This document shows, in pieces, positions 56,870 through 64,000 of a DNA stretch of 64,000 nucleotides (position 1 is its first letter; each line of letters starts with the position of its first letter). The translations under genes and the position numbers were made by a program. Source of the DNA: Glaciimonas immobilis. GTDB taxonomy: Bacteria > Pseudomonadota > Gammaproteobacteria > Burkholderiales > Burkholderiaceae_D. The notes under the pieces are model-generated. The model was not told where the DNA came from, made no database searches, and saw nothing but the letters and a program-made list of their open reading frames with translations. Location: the NCBI RefSeq assembly GCF_011947285.1, contig NZ_JAAOZT010000005.1:62001-126000 (forward strand). The letters are read 5' to 3'.

Positions 56870-57277
56870 TCAACATTCAATGACGTTAACAGCCAGTCCG
56901 CCACGCCACGTTTCTTTGTATTTGGTTTTCATGTCTGCGCCGGTATCGCGCATGGTTTTGATCACATTATCGAGCGAAACATGGTGGCGACCATCGCCGC
57001 GCAAGGCCATCCGTGCGACATTGATGGGCTTGACCGAACCCATTGCGTTCGGCACCTCTCCTGGCAAACCCGACAAAATCGCCTTATCGCTGCCATGGCC
57101 TTTGCCCGTCCCGCCCGGCGAGCCGTACAAGGCCGATTTAATCGACTGTGTCCGCGCCAGCAGGCCGTTATTTTTAAACCGGTGACAAACAGTAGTGCCG
57201 CACGCATTGGTCCGACGGTATGCGAGCTGGAAGGACCGATACCGATTTTTAAATAAATCAAATACGCTGGTAGCCAT
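56870..57277 (-). pseudogene. sdaA: L-serine dehydratase (sdaA), decayed: two frameshifts and a large internal deletion
   Basis: The N-terminus [10 protein letters not shown] is in one frame; the signature [17 protein letters not shown] continues in another; [34 protein letters not shown] returns to the first. The next part jumps straight to the C-terminal end ([33 protein letters not shown]). The first shift fits one extra A at TTTAAAAATC, the second one missing A at TTTAAAAATAAC. Functional SdaA has about 460 residues; here barely 135 are encoded and the catalytic iron-sulfur region is missing. The gene sits where many Burkholderiales carry sdaA with the gcv operon, so it was once functional there. 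Confidence 0.9.
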
Positions 57278-57369
57278 GGACCGACATTTCCTTTGTTTAG
57301 CGCTTAAAACAACAGACTACTGGCACAATCTGGTACACACGTGGTTATTGGTAATCCTATTTGTAATCA

Positions 57370-60282
57370 CTATTCGTAATCGGACATAGGCGGGCAAGAG
57401 CACACCAGATTGCGATCGCCATAGACATTATCAACGCGGCCAACTGGCGGCCAATACTTGTTAGTCGTCTTTAAATTGAGAACCGGAAACACCGCCTGCT
57501 CTCGCGTGTAGGCGCGATCCCACTCTTCGGTCAAATCGAGCGCTGTGTGCGGCGCGCGCCTTAACGGACTATTGTCGGCCGTCATACGGCCCTCTTCGAC
57601 CGCCTGAATCTCATGTCTGATCGCAATCATTGCAGCACAAAAACGGTCGATTTCTTGTTTCGATTCACTTTCTGTAGGCTCGATCATCAACGTCCCGGCG
57701 ACCGGAAATGACATCGTCGGCGCATGAAAACCAAAATCGATAAGACGTTTCGCCACATCCTCCACCGTCACGCCGGTCTTGTCTTTCAGCAGTCGCAGAT
57801 CGATGATGCATTCATGCGCCACGATACCGTTTTTACCTGCATATAGAATCGGGTATTGGGGCGCAAGACGATGGGCAATATAGTTGGCATTCAGAATTGC
57901 CATTTGACTCGCTTGCCTGAGACCGCGCGCGCCCATCAACGTAATGTAGGCCCAACTGATCGGCAGGATGTTTGCACTACCCCAAGGTGTCGCAGCCACC
58001 GGTGCAATGCCAGTCTCTAATAACCCATGTCCGGGTAAAAAAGGCGCAAGGTGCGACTTCACGCCAATTGGCCCGACGCCAGGACCACCCCCTCCGTGTG
58101 GAATACAAAATGTCTTGTGCAGATTGAGATGCGATACATCGCCGCCGAAATGACCCGGGGCGCACAGGCCGACCATTGCATTCATGTTCGCACCATCGAT
58201 ATACACCTGGCCGCCGTGACCATGAATGATGTCGCAAATTTCACGGATCGCCCCCTCAAATACACCATGGGTAGACGGATAAGTGACCATCAATGCCGCA
58301 AGGTCGCCCGCATGCTGTTGCGCTTTGGCGCGGAGGTCGGCCACATCCACGTTACCGTTGTCGTCACAGCGCACCACCACCACTTTCATGCCAGCCATGT
58401 GCGCGGTGGCCGGATTGGTTCCATGCGCAGAGCTGGGGATCAGGCAAATATCACGCTGTCCTTCGCCGCGACTTTGATGATACGCGCGGATCGCCAGCAT
58501 CCCCGCATATTCGCCCTGCGATCCGGCGTTGGGTTGCAATGAAACCGCATCGTAGCCGGTGCACACGCATAACATCTGTTCAAGCTCAGAGATAAGCTGC
58601 TGATAGCCCTGTGCCTGTTCGAGCGGTGCGAATGGATGGATCTGGCTAAACTCTTTCCATGTTATTGGAATCATTTCGGTACTGGCGTTCAGCTTCATGG
58701 TGCAGGACCCCAGCGGGATCATGGTGCGGTCAAGCGCCAGATCCTTGTCGGCCAGGCTACGAAGATAGCGCATCATTTGGGTCTCGGAGTGATGGCTATT
58801 GAAGACCGGATGCGTCAGAAAATCGCTGGTGCGCCTTAACGTCGCCGGAATCCGCTCATCAGCATTGGCCTCTATGGACGCAAAAGATAGCCCTGGATCA
58901 CCCCTGTTAGAAAAAATCCGCCACAGTGCTTCAACATCCGCTGCGGTTGTGGTCTCGTCGAAGGACACGCCGACCGTATCACTGGCAACAATCCGCAGAT
59001 TAACGGACTGCGCGCGCGCCGCCGCGTGGATGGCTTGCGTATGGCCAACAGTGCGGACCGTGATGGTGTCAAAAAAATGGGCCGTCAACACTTCATTATT
59101 GCATTTAGTCAAACCAGCTGCGAACGTTGCTGCTAGCCGATGTATGCGCTGGGCGATAGTTTTTAAGCCTTGCGGTCCGTGATAGACCGCGTACATGCTG
59201 GCGATGTTCGCTAGTAAAACCTGCGCTGTGCAAATATTGCTGGTAGCTTTTTCGCGACGAATATGTTGCTCGCGGGTTTGCATCGCCAGACGATAGGCCT
59301 GGTCGCCCCGACTATCGATGGAGACGCCCACCACACGTCCCGGCATCTGTCGCTTATGCGCATCCCGCGTAGCGAAATAGGCGGCATGCGGTCCACCATA
59401 ACCGAGTGGCACGCCAAACCTCTGAGACGAGCCGATAGCAACATCTGCGCCGAATTCTCCGGGCGGCGTTAATAACGTCAGCGCGAGCAAATCTGCGGCA
59501 ACGACGACTAGCGCGTCCTTGCTATGGGCGCTAGCAACGGTCGCCGAATAATCGTGTATCTCACCGCCGAGGTTGGGATATTGCAGCAGGATGCCGAAAT
59601 AATCGATTGCATTGGTGGCATTGGTGGCATTGGTGGCATTGGTCACATTCAGCGCGGTCCGGTGATCACCGACGACGACGTTAATGTTCAGCGGCACGGC
59701 TCTGGTGCGCACTACAGCGATGGTTTGCGGAAAGCAGTCTTGCGATACAAAGAAGGTGGTGCTCTTGCTTTTGGAGACGCGCTGACAGAATGTCATGGCC
59801 TCCGCTGCCGCAGTGGCTTCATCCAGCAACGAGGCGTTGGCGATTTCCATACCGGTTAAATCGGAGACCATCGTTTGAAAGTTCAGTAGCGCTTCTAAAC
59901 GCCCTTGCGATATCTCGGGCTGATACGGGGTATAGGCGGTGTACCAGCCGGGATTTTCCAGCAGGTTGCGCAGGATGACGGTCGGTGTGTGGCAGTTGTA
60001 ATACCCCATCCCGATATAGGTTTTAAAAACCTTATTTCTTGCGGCGATGACCCGCAGCGCGTCCAATGTCTCCACCTCGTTTAGCGCGGCACTCCCAGTC
60101 AAAGGCAATGGCGCATCCAGCAAAATCGCTGCAGGGATCACATCTTTTATCAACGCATCAATAGACGCATACCCTAGCGCCTCCAGCATGCTTTGTTGAT
60201 CTTTTGCGCCCGGCCCGATATGCCTGCTGACAAACGCCGTATGCTGTAACAAATCATCAAATGCGAGCCGTGGCTGAGTCAT
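57370..60282 (-). CDS. gcvP: Glycine dehydrogenase (glycine cleavage P protein)
   Basis: 970 residues, fused P1+P2 type. Pyridoxal-phosphate lysine is in [18 protein letters not shown]-terminal [21 protein letters not shown] and the substrate loop [14 protein letters not shown]-like segment are conserved. The enzyme decarboxylates glycine and loads the aminomethyl group onto GcvH. A run of Thr-Asn-Ala repeats (about residue 215) is encoded by a 9-bp tandem repeat and is not typical. The gene follows gcvH by 203 bp and precedes the sdaA relic. Confidence 0.97.
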   Translation of the reverse strand: MTQPRLAFDDLLQHTAFVSRHIGPGAKDQQSMLEALGYASIDALIKDVIPAAILLDAPLPLTGSAALNEVETLDALRVIAARNKVFKTYIGMGYYNCHTPTVILRNLLENPGWYTAYTPYQPEISQGRLEALLNFQTMVSDLTGMEIANASLLDEATAAAEAMTFCQRVSKSKSTTFFVSQDCFPQTIAVVRTRAVPLNINVVVGDHRTALNVTNATNATNATNAIDYFGILLQYPNLGGEIHDYSATVASAHSKDALVVVAADLLALTLLTPPGEFGADVAIGSSQRFGVPLGYGGPHAAYFATRDAHKRQMPGRVVGVSIDSRGDQAYRLAMQTREQHIRREKATSNICTAQVLLANIASMYAVYHGPQGLKTIAQRIHRLAATFAAGLTKCNNEVLTAHFFDTITVRTVGHTQAIHAAARAQSVNLRIVASDTVGVSFDETTTAADVEALWRIFSNRGDPGLSFASIEANADERIPATLRRTSDFLTHPVFNSHHSETQMMRYLRSLADKDLALDRTMIPLGSCTMKLNASTEMIPITWKEFSQIHPFAPLEQAQGYQQLISELEQMLCVCTGYDAVSLQPNAGSQGEYAGMLAIRAYHQSRGEGQRDICLIPSSAHGTNPATAHMAGMKVVVVRCDDNGNVDVADLRAKAQQHAGDLAALMVTYPSTHGVFEGAIREICDIIHGHGGQVYIDGANMNAMVGLCAPGHFGGDVSHLNLHKTFCIPHGGGGPGVGPIGVKSHLAPFLPGHGLLETGIAPVAATPWGSANILPISWAYITLMGARGLRQASQMAILNANYIAHRLAPQYPILYAGKNGIVAHECIIDLRLLKDKTGVTVEDVAKRLIDFGFHAPTMSFPVAGTLMIEPTESESKQEIDRFCAAMIAIRHEIQAVEEGRMTADNSPLRRAPHTALDLTEEWDRAYTREQAVFPVLNLKTTNKYWPPVGRVDNVYGDRNLVCSCPPMSDYE
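59611..59646. repeat. Three perfect and one partial copy of a 9-bp tandem repeat inside gcvP
   Basis: The plus-strand unit ATTGGTGGC is repeated at 59611-59637, followed by the variant ATTGGTCAC. On the coding strand it encodes Asn-Ala-Thr units. Frame is preserved by its length. Confidence 0.93.
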
Positions 60283-60485
60283 TATGCTCTCTCGAAATTA
60301 GTATTTTGCCAAGCATCTGGGAGTGACGCACTAATCGCCAGAGCCCTACTAGCTTAATCGTTGGCTGGATTTATTGCTTTAATTATTGTGCTGGACGTCC
60401 CATCGAACTAAATAGCATGAAACTCGCAGGATCTTTCCCAGGACATTGACGCAATGCAACCCACCACACACGTGCACACGCAACG

Positions 60486-60866
60486 TCAGCCTAAACCTGC
60501 GACGAACGCTTTATAAGCGTCCCCGTCCATCAAGTCCGCCAGTTCCAGGGGGTCGCGCAACTGAAACCTAAAAAACCAGCCGTCACCTAAAGGATCTTCG
60601 TTAACCCTGCCGGGCTCCTCAATCAACGATTCGTTGACTTCGGTCACGATCCCGGCGGCAGGCATCAGTATCTCGCTCGCGGTTTTGACCGACTCAATGA
60701 CGACTACTTCCTCCCCTTTTTTTAGCTCTCTGCCGACATCTGGTAACTGAACGTAGACCAGATCTCCCAAATGATCCTGGGCAAATTCGGTAATGCCGAC
60801 CGTCACCAGACCGCCATCCTCAACCTTCAACCACTCATGCTGCTTTGTGTATTGCGTCGCACTCAT
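60486..60866 (-). CDS. gcvH: Glycine cleavage system H protein
   Basis: 126 residues. The lipoyl-lysine motif is VVVIESVKTASEILMP. The small protein carries the aminomethyl group between GcvP, GcvT and the L protein. It is the first gene of the gcv cluster on the minus strand. The ATG at 60866 follows GGGAGATAAGCA. No glycine riboswitch was recognised in the upstream 330 bp. Confidence 0.97.
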   Translation of the reverse strand: MSATQYTKQHEWLKVEDGGLVTVGITEFAQDHLGDLVYVQLPDVGRELKKGEEVVVIESVKTASEILMPAAGIVTEVNESLIEEPGRVNEDPLGDGWFFRFQLRDPLELADLMDGDAYKAFVAGLG

Positions 60867-61200
60867 TGCTTATCTCCCACAAAAGTTGGCATTATAAAGT
60901 TGGCGTTACCTGATGCCCTTACCCCGGATGTACAGCGCACAGGTCTTACACCACACATAAAATTGTAGAGTTTTTAGCGCCATTTATGCAATCAAATGCG
61001 TGGTGCAAAAGTTTGTTCACAACAATAATATATTTAAAAAAATTTAAAAAAATAAAATCCATATCGCTATATTTTAAAAAACAAAGCCAAAAAAATATTT
61101 CATTCCTTGTTGCGAAAAACCCAGACACCGATCAAAAATATCAAAGTCACCGCGTTCGACGTAGACTTTGCATGTAACTACCCTAAAAAGGAGGGGTTCC
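60867..61200. other. Divergent promoter region between gcvH and the aldehyde dehydrogenase gene
   Basis: No gene in 334 bp. The segment 61015-61105 is very AT-rich with several A-tracts, the expected setting of a promoter or UP element for the rightward gene. I looked for glycine aptamer features on the minus strand and did not find them. Confidence 0.5.
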
Positions 61201-62700
61201 ATGGATATTTTTGAGTTAATGAAGCGCTTTGGCGTTCCGCAAACGGTACTACAAAATGGCAATCTTCCAGTGCGCAGTCCTATCGATGGCGCGCTGCTTG
61301 CAAACATCAGAACACACAATGCTAATCAGACTACGGCCGCGGTAAATCGTGCACATCAAGCGTTTCTTGCATGGCGTATGGTTCCCGCTCCTCGGCGCGG
61401 CGAACTGGTGCGCCTGTTAGGCAATACTCTGCGTGTGCATAAGAAAGATTTAGGTACGTTGATCACCCTTGAGACCGGCAAAATTTTGCAGGAAGGATTA
61501 GGTGAAGTACAGGAAATGATCGACATCTGTGATTTTGCAGTTGGTCTTTCACGGCAACTATACGGTTTGACGATTGCGTCCGAACGTCCGGGGCATCGAA
61601 TGATGGAAAGCTGGCATCCGCTAGGTGTCTGCGGCATCATATCGGCCTTTAATTTTCCTGCAGCGGTGTGGGCGTGGAATGCCGCTCTGGCTTTCGTTTG
61701 CGGCAATAGCGTGGTATGGAAACCGTCAGAAAAATCGCCGTTGACTGGCTTAGCTTGCGCGGCCCTATTCGAGCAGGCGTGCGTCGCTTTCGGGGATGCG
61801 CCTGACGGCTTACTGGAAGTGGTTCAAGGTGCCCGCGCCGTTGGCGATGTATTGGTTAACGATGTGCGGGTGCCGTTAATTTCTGCCACTGGATCGACCC
61901 GTATGGGCCGTGAAGTCGGCGCACGTGTCGCCGAACGATTTGGTCGCAGCATTCTTGAACTAGGGGGCAATAACGCCGCGATAATAGCGCCTAGCGCCGA
62001 TCTTTCTATGGTGGTGCGCGGGGTATTGTTTGCCGCCGTGGGCACCGCTGGGCAACGCTGCACGACGCTACGTCGACTAATCGTCCATAACGACGTTTAC
62101 GACACACTGATCCCACAACTCCGACAGGCGTATGGCAATATCAAGATCGGTAACCCGCTGCATGGCGACACCTTGGTGGGCCCGTTAATTGATGTGAAGT
62201 CTTTTGACACCATGCAGCAAGCTTTGCACGTTGCACGCAGTCAGGGCGGCAAAATAACTGGCGGTGCGCAGGTGGATGTCGCAGGATGTATGGACGGCTT
62301 TTACGTCCGGCCCGCGTTGGTTGAGATGCCGCAGCAGACAGAGCTGGTCCGGCATGAAACCTTTGGGCCGATTTTATACATCTTGCGCTATGACGATTTT
62401 GCCGAAGCGATCGCATTACAAAATGGTGTTTCGCAAGGACTATCATCGTCGATCTTCACTATGAATATGCGCGAGGCCGAACTCTTTGTTTCTGCCGTTG
62501 GAAGCGATTGCGGGATCGCCAACGTTAACATTGGGCCATCGGGTGCCGAAATCGGCGGCGCGTTCGGCGGTGAAAAAGACACCGGCGGAGGTCGCGAATC
62601 GGGCTCGGATTCCTGGCGGGCCTATATGCGTCGGGCCACCAACACTATCAATTACTCAGATACGTTACCGTTGGCGCAAGGCATTGTATTTAACCTTTAA
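61201..62700 (+). CDS. amaB: Aldehyde dehydrogenase of the ALDH7 family (alpha-aminoadipic semialdehyde dehydrogenase-like)
   Basis: 499 residues from the ATG at 61201, preceded by AAGGAGG; an in-frame start at 61168 is weaker. Family features: SWHPLGVCGIISAFNFPAAVWAWN, SRPE-like ETGK region, catalytic Glu in LELGGNNA, catalytic Cys in GTAGQRCTTLRRL, and the C-terminal GGAFGGEKDTGGGRESGSDSWR typical of ALDH7. Members oxidise aminoadipate semialdehyde in lysine breakdown. No other lysine genes are adjacent, so the substrate is inferred from family only. The gene is transcribed alone. Confidence 0.9.
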   Translation: MDIFELMKRFGVPQTVLQNGNLPVRSPIDGALLANIRTHNANQTTAAVNRAHQAFLAWRMVPAPRRGELVRLLGNTLRVHKKDLGTLITLETGKILQEGLGEVQEMIDICDFAVGLSRQLYGLTIASERPGHRMMESWHPLGVCGIISAFNFPAAVWAWNAALAFVCGNSVVWKPSEKSPLTGLACAALFEQACVAFGDAPDGLLEVVQGARAVGDVLVNDVRVPLISATGSTRMGREVGARVAERFGRSILELGGNNAAIIAPSADLSMVVRGVLFAAVGTAGQRCTTLRRLIVHNDVYDTLIPQLRQAYGNIKIGNPLHGDTLVGPLIDVKSFDTMQQALHVARSQGGKITGGAQVDVAGCMDGFYVRPALVEMPQQTELVRHETFGPILYILRYDDFAEAIALQNGVSQGLSSSIFTMNMREAELFVSAVGSDCGIANVNIGPSGAEIGGAFGGEKDTGGGRESGSDSWRAYMRRATNTINYSDTLPLAQGIVFNL

Positions 62701-62783
62701 AAGATCATGCATAAAAGAGTGGTATTTTTGGATGTGTAATATTTACCTATTTTGATCTGAAATTTCTGGATGCATTGCTGACG

Positions 62784-62815
62784 GCATCAATGCATCAATG
62801 CATCAATGCACCAAT
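62784..62815. repeat. Four copies of an 8-bp tandem repeat between two genes
   Basis: GCATCAAT is repeated three times exactly, followed by GCACCAAT. It lies in the 168-bp gap after the aldehyde dehydrogenase and is noncoding. No function is evident. Confidence 0.9.
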
Positions 62816-62867
62816 GCGCAAGGCACACGGCACTGCACCAATGATCGCCGCTAGGTTGCGCCTTTGC

Positions 62868-64000
62868 TTAAGACATTTTCTGCGTCCGCAATGCCTGCTC
62901 TCTGATTGAGGATAAACTGCTTGTGGGCGTGATCACTTCAGGCGATAGTCGAATCTCAATAAGAGCGGGCAAACCGCTGGCGCACGCTTGTTCAAAAGCC
63001 GGGATAAAGTCCTCAGTCTTTTCAACTGTCGCACCCAACGCGCCGAATGAGCGAGCATATGCAGCAAAGTCCGGATTGGTCAGCGTTGTGCCATGTACCC
63101 GGCCCGGATAGGTGCGTTCCTGATGCATACGTATGGTGCCGTATATGCCATTATTGACAACGATAAAAATTACCGGCAAAGCATATTGCATTGCCGTCGC
63201 CAGCTCCTGACTGCTCATCATAAAACAACCGTCGCCTGCGAAAGCAATCACCATCCGTTCGGGATAAAGTGACTTCGCAGCAATGGCAGCGGGTACGCCG
63301 TAGCCCATCGCGCCACTGGTCGGCGCAAGCTGTGATCTGAAATACCGATAGTAATAAAACCGGTGCACCCAGGTGGCATAATTACCCGCGCCATTACAAA
63401 TGATCGCATCGGACGATAAGTGTTCACGCAGATATCGCATAATCTCCCCCATTTGCACCGGCCCTGCAACTGTTGGCGGCGTGCTCCATGCCAGGTAATC
63501 CGCATGCGCAGCTTCGGCCTGCCCGCTGTGCCCTGACTGGCCCACCCACGCTAGCGGGTTGACTGGCACGAGCCGGGCGGCAACCGCAGCGAACTCGGGC
63601 ATCCCCGCATTAATCATCACCTCTGCCGCGTACACGGAACCTAACTCCTCGGCACCGGCATGTACATGCACCAGATGTTGCCGCGGCGTGGGTATATCGA
63701 ACAGGGTATAACCGCTGGTAGTCATTTCGCCCAGGCGAGGACCGATTGCCAGCACCACGTCAGCGTCCTTAATCCGCTGCGCTAATACAGGATTAATCCC
63801 AATACCCACATCGCCCGCATACAAAGAATGCGTATTATCAAACAAATCCTGAAAGCGAAAAGCACAGGCCGTGGGCAGCTGCCACGCTTCACTAAACCGG
63901 CGTATATCGTCATATGCTTGCTGGGTCCAGCCGCTGCCGCCAAGTATCGCAATCGGCCGTTGTGCAGCGCTGAGCAGTGCCGCCAACTGCTGCACGGCCT
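62868..64000 (-). CDS. Thiamine-diphosphate-dependent enzyme (acetolactate synthase-like), cut by window edge
   Basis: About 377 residues of the C-terminal two-thirds are visible; the frame is open to the last base and the N-terminal domain is outside. The middle domain starts near RPIAILGGSGW. The C-terminal ThDP-binding domain has GAMGYGVPAAIAAKSLYPER, FAGDGCFMMSSQELATA and VVNNGIYGTIRMHQE. This combination fits acetolactate synthase-like or related decarboxylases; the exact reaction cannot be told from the visible part. It is convergent with the aldehyde dehydrogenase. Confidence 0.85.
   Translation of the reverse strand, partial: AVQQLAALLSAAQRPIAILGGSGWTQQAYDDIRRFSEAWQLPTACAFRFQDLFDNTHSLYAGDVGIGINPVLAQRIKDADVVLAIGPRLGEMTTSGYTLFDIPTPRQHLVHVHAGAEELGSVYAAEVMINAGMPEFAAVAARLVPVNPLAWVGQSGHSGQAEAAHADYLAWSTPPTVAGPVQMGEIMRYLREHLSSDAIICNGAGNYATWVHRFYYYRYFRSQLAPTSGAMGYGVPAAIAAKSLYPERMVIAFAGDGCFMMSSQELATAMQYALPVIFIVVNNGIYGTIRMHQERTYPGRVHGTTLTNPDFAAYARSFGALGATVEKTEDFIPAFEQACASGLPALIEIRLSPEVITPTSSLSSIREQALRTQKMS

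Noticed and set aside
60867-61200. Glycine riboswitch upstream of gcvH
   Set aside because: None of the conserved glycine aptamer elements could be found in the leader on the minus strand.
1-64000. CRISPR arrays, insertion sequences, prophage, rRNA
   Set aside because: I looked for regularly spaced repeats, transposase motifs and phage genes on both strands and saw none. The only RNA gene found is tRNA-Sec.

Overview
The window looks like the chromosome of a mesophilic or cold-living betaproteobacterium of the Burkholderiales, most likely Oxalobacteraceae (Collimonas/Glaciimonas-like). This is inferred from moderate GC content, gene styles and gene neighbourhoods; no rRNA or other marker gene is present to prove it. 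Coding density is high and most blocks are ordinary metabolic operons. The most distinctive parts are two accessory-looking blocks on the left and a self-contained selenocysteine operon.

Layout. 1-2.4 kb (minus strand): the end of a type II secretion/type IV pilus-like locus with a DsbC-like thiol isomerase, GspG pseudopilin, lytic transglycosylase and a GspF that runs off the edge. 3.2-8.1 kb: a copper-type TonB-dependent receptor, a decayed RHS gene, and a secreted copper-dependent chitin/GlcNAc-active LPMO (GbpA type). 8.4-17.5 kb: a signalling block with two RcsB-like LuxR-type response regulators, two large tripartite hybrid histidine kinases and a small cytochrome b561. A decamer of the form AGA-N4-TCT, often repeated every 21 bp, lies upstream of the TonB receptor and of both regulators, and suggests one shared regulon.

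17.5-27.4 kb (minus strand): fdoG-fdoH-fdoI-fdhE-selA-selB-selC. This is a selenoprotein formate dehydrogenase with its own FdhE maturation factor, selenocysteine synthase, SelB elongation factor and tRNA-Sec. The fdoG reading frame is interrupted by an in-frame UGA (codon 197) followed by a SECIS-like hairpin whose key bases match the E. coli element.

27.8-39.4 kb: sugar metabolism, with transketolase, a Glycoamylase-family (PF10091) protein, a zwf/6-phosphogluconate dehydrogenase/HAD operon, and an otsB-GH15-otsA trehalose operon. 39.8-45.6 kb: 4-hydroxyphenylpyruvate dioxygenase, a luciferase-like monooxygenase, a small conserved-looking protein preceded by three 13-bp direct repeats, a MipA/OmpV outer-membrane protein and a second, long-form 6-phosphogluconate dehydrogenase. 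45.7-54.3 kb: the giant NAD-dependent glutamate dehydrogenase, class I aldolase, and a slipin/NfeD membrane-protease pair.

54.6-60.9 kb (minus strand): gcvH-gcvP-(sdaA relic)-gcvT-lipA, the glycine cleavage system with lipoyl synthase. The serine dehydratase gene in the middle is frameshifted and carries a large internal deletion. 61.2-64 kb: an ALDH7-family semialdehyde dehydrogenase and a thiamine-diphosphate enzyme cut by the window end. Short in-frame tandem repeats (9 bp in selB and gcvP, 42 bp in fdoH) recur and lengthen otherwise conserved proteins. No CRISPR array, insertion sequence or prophage was seen.
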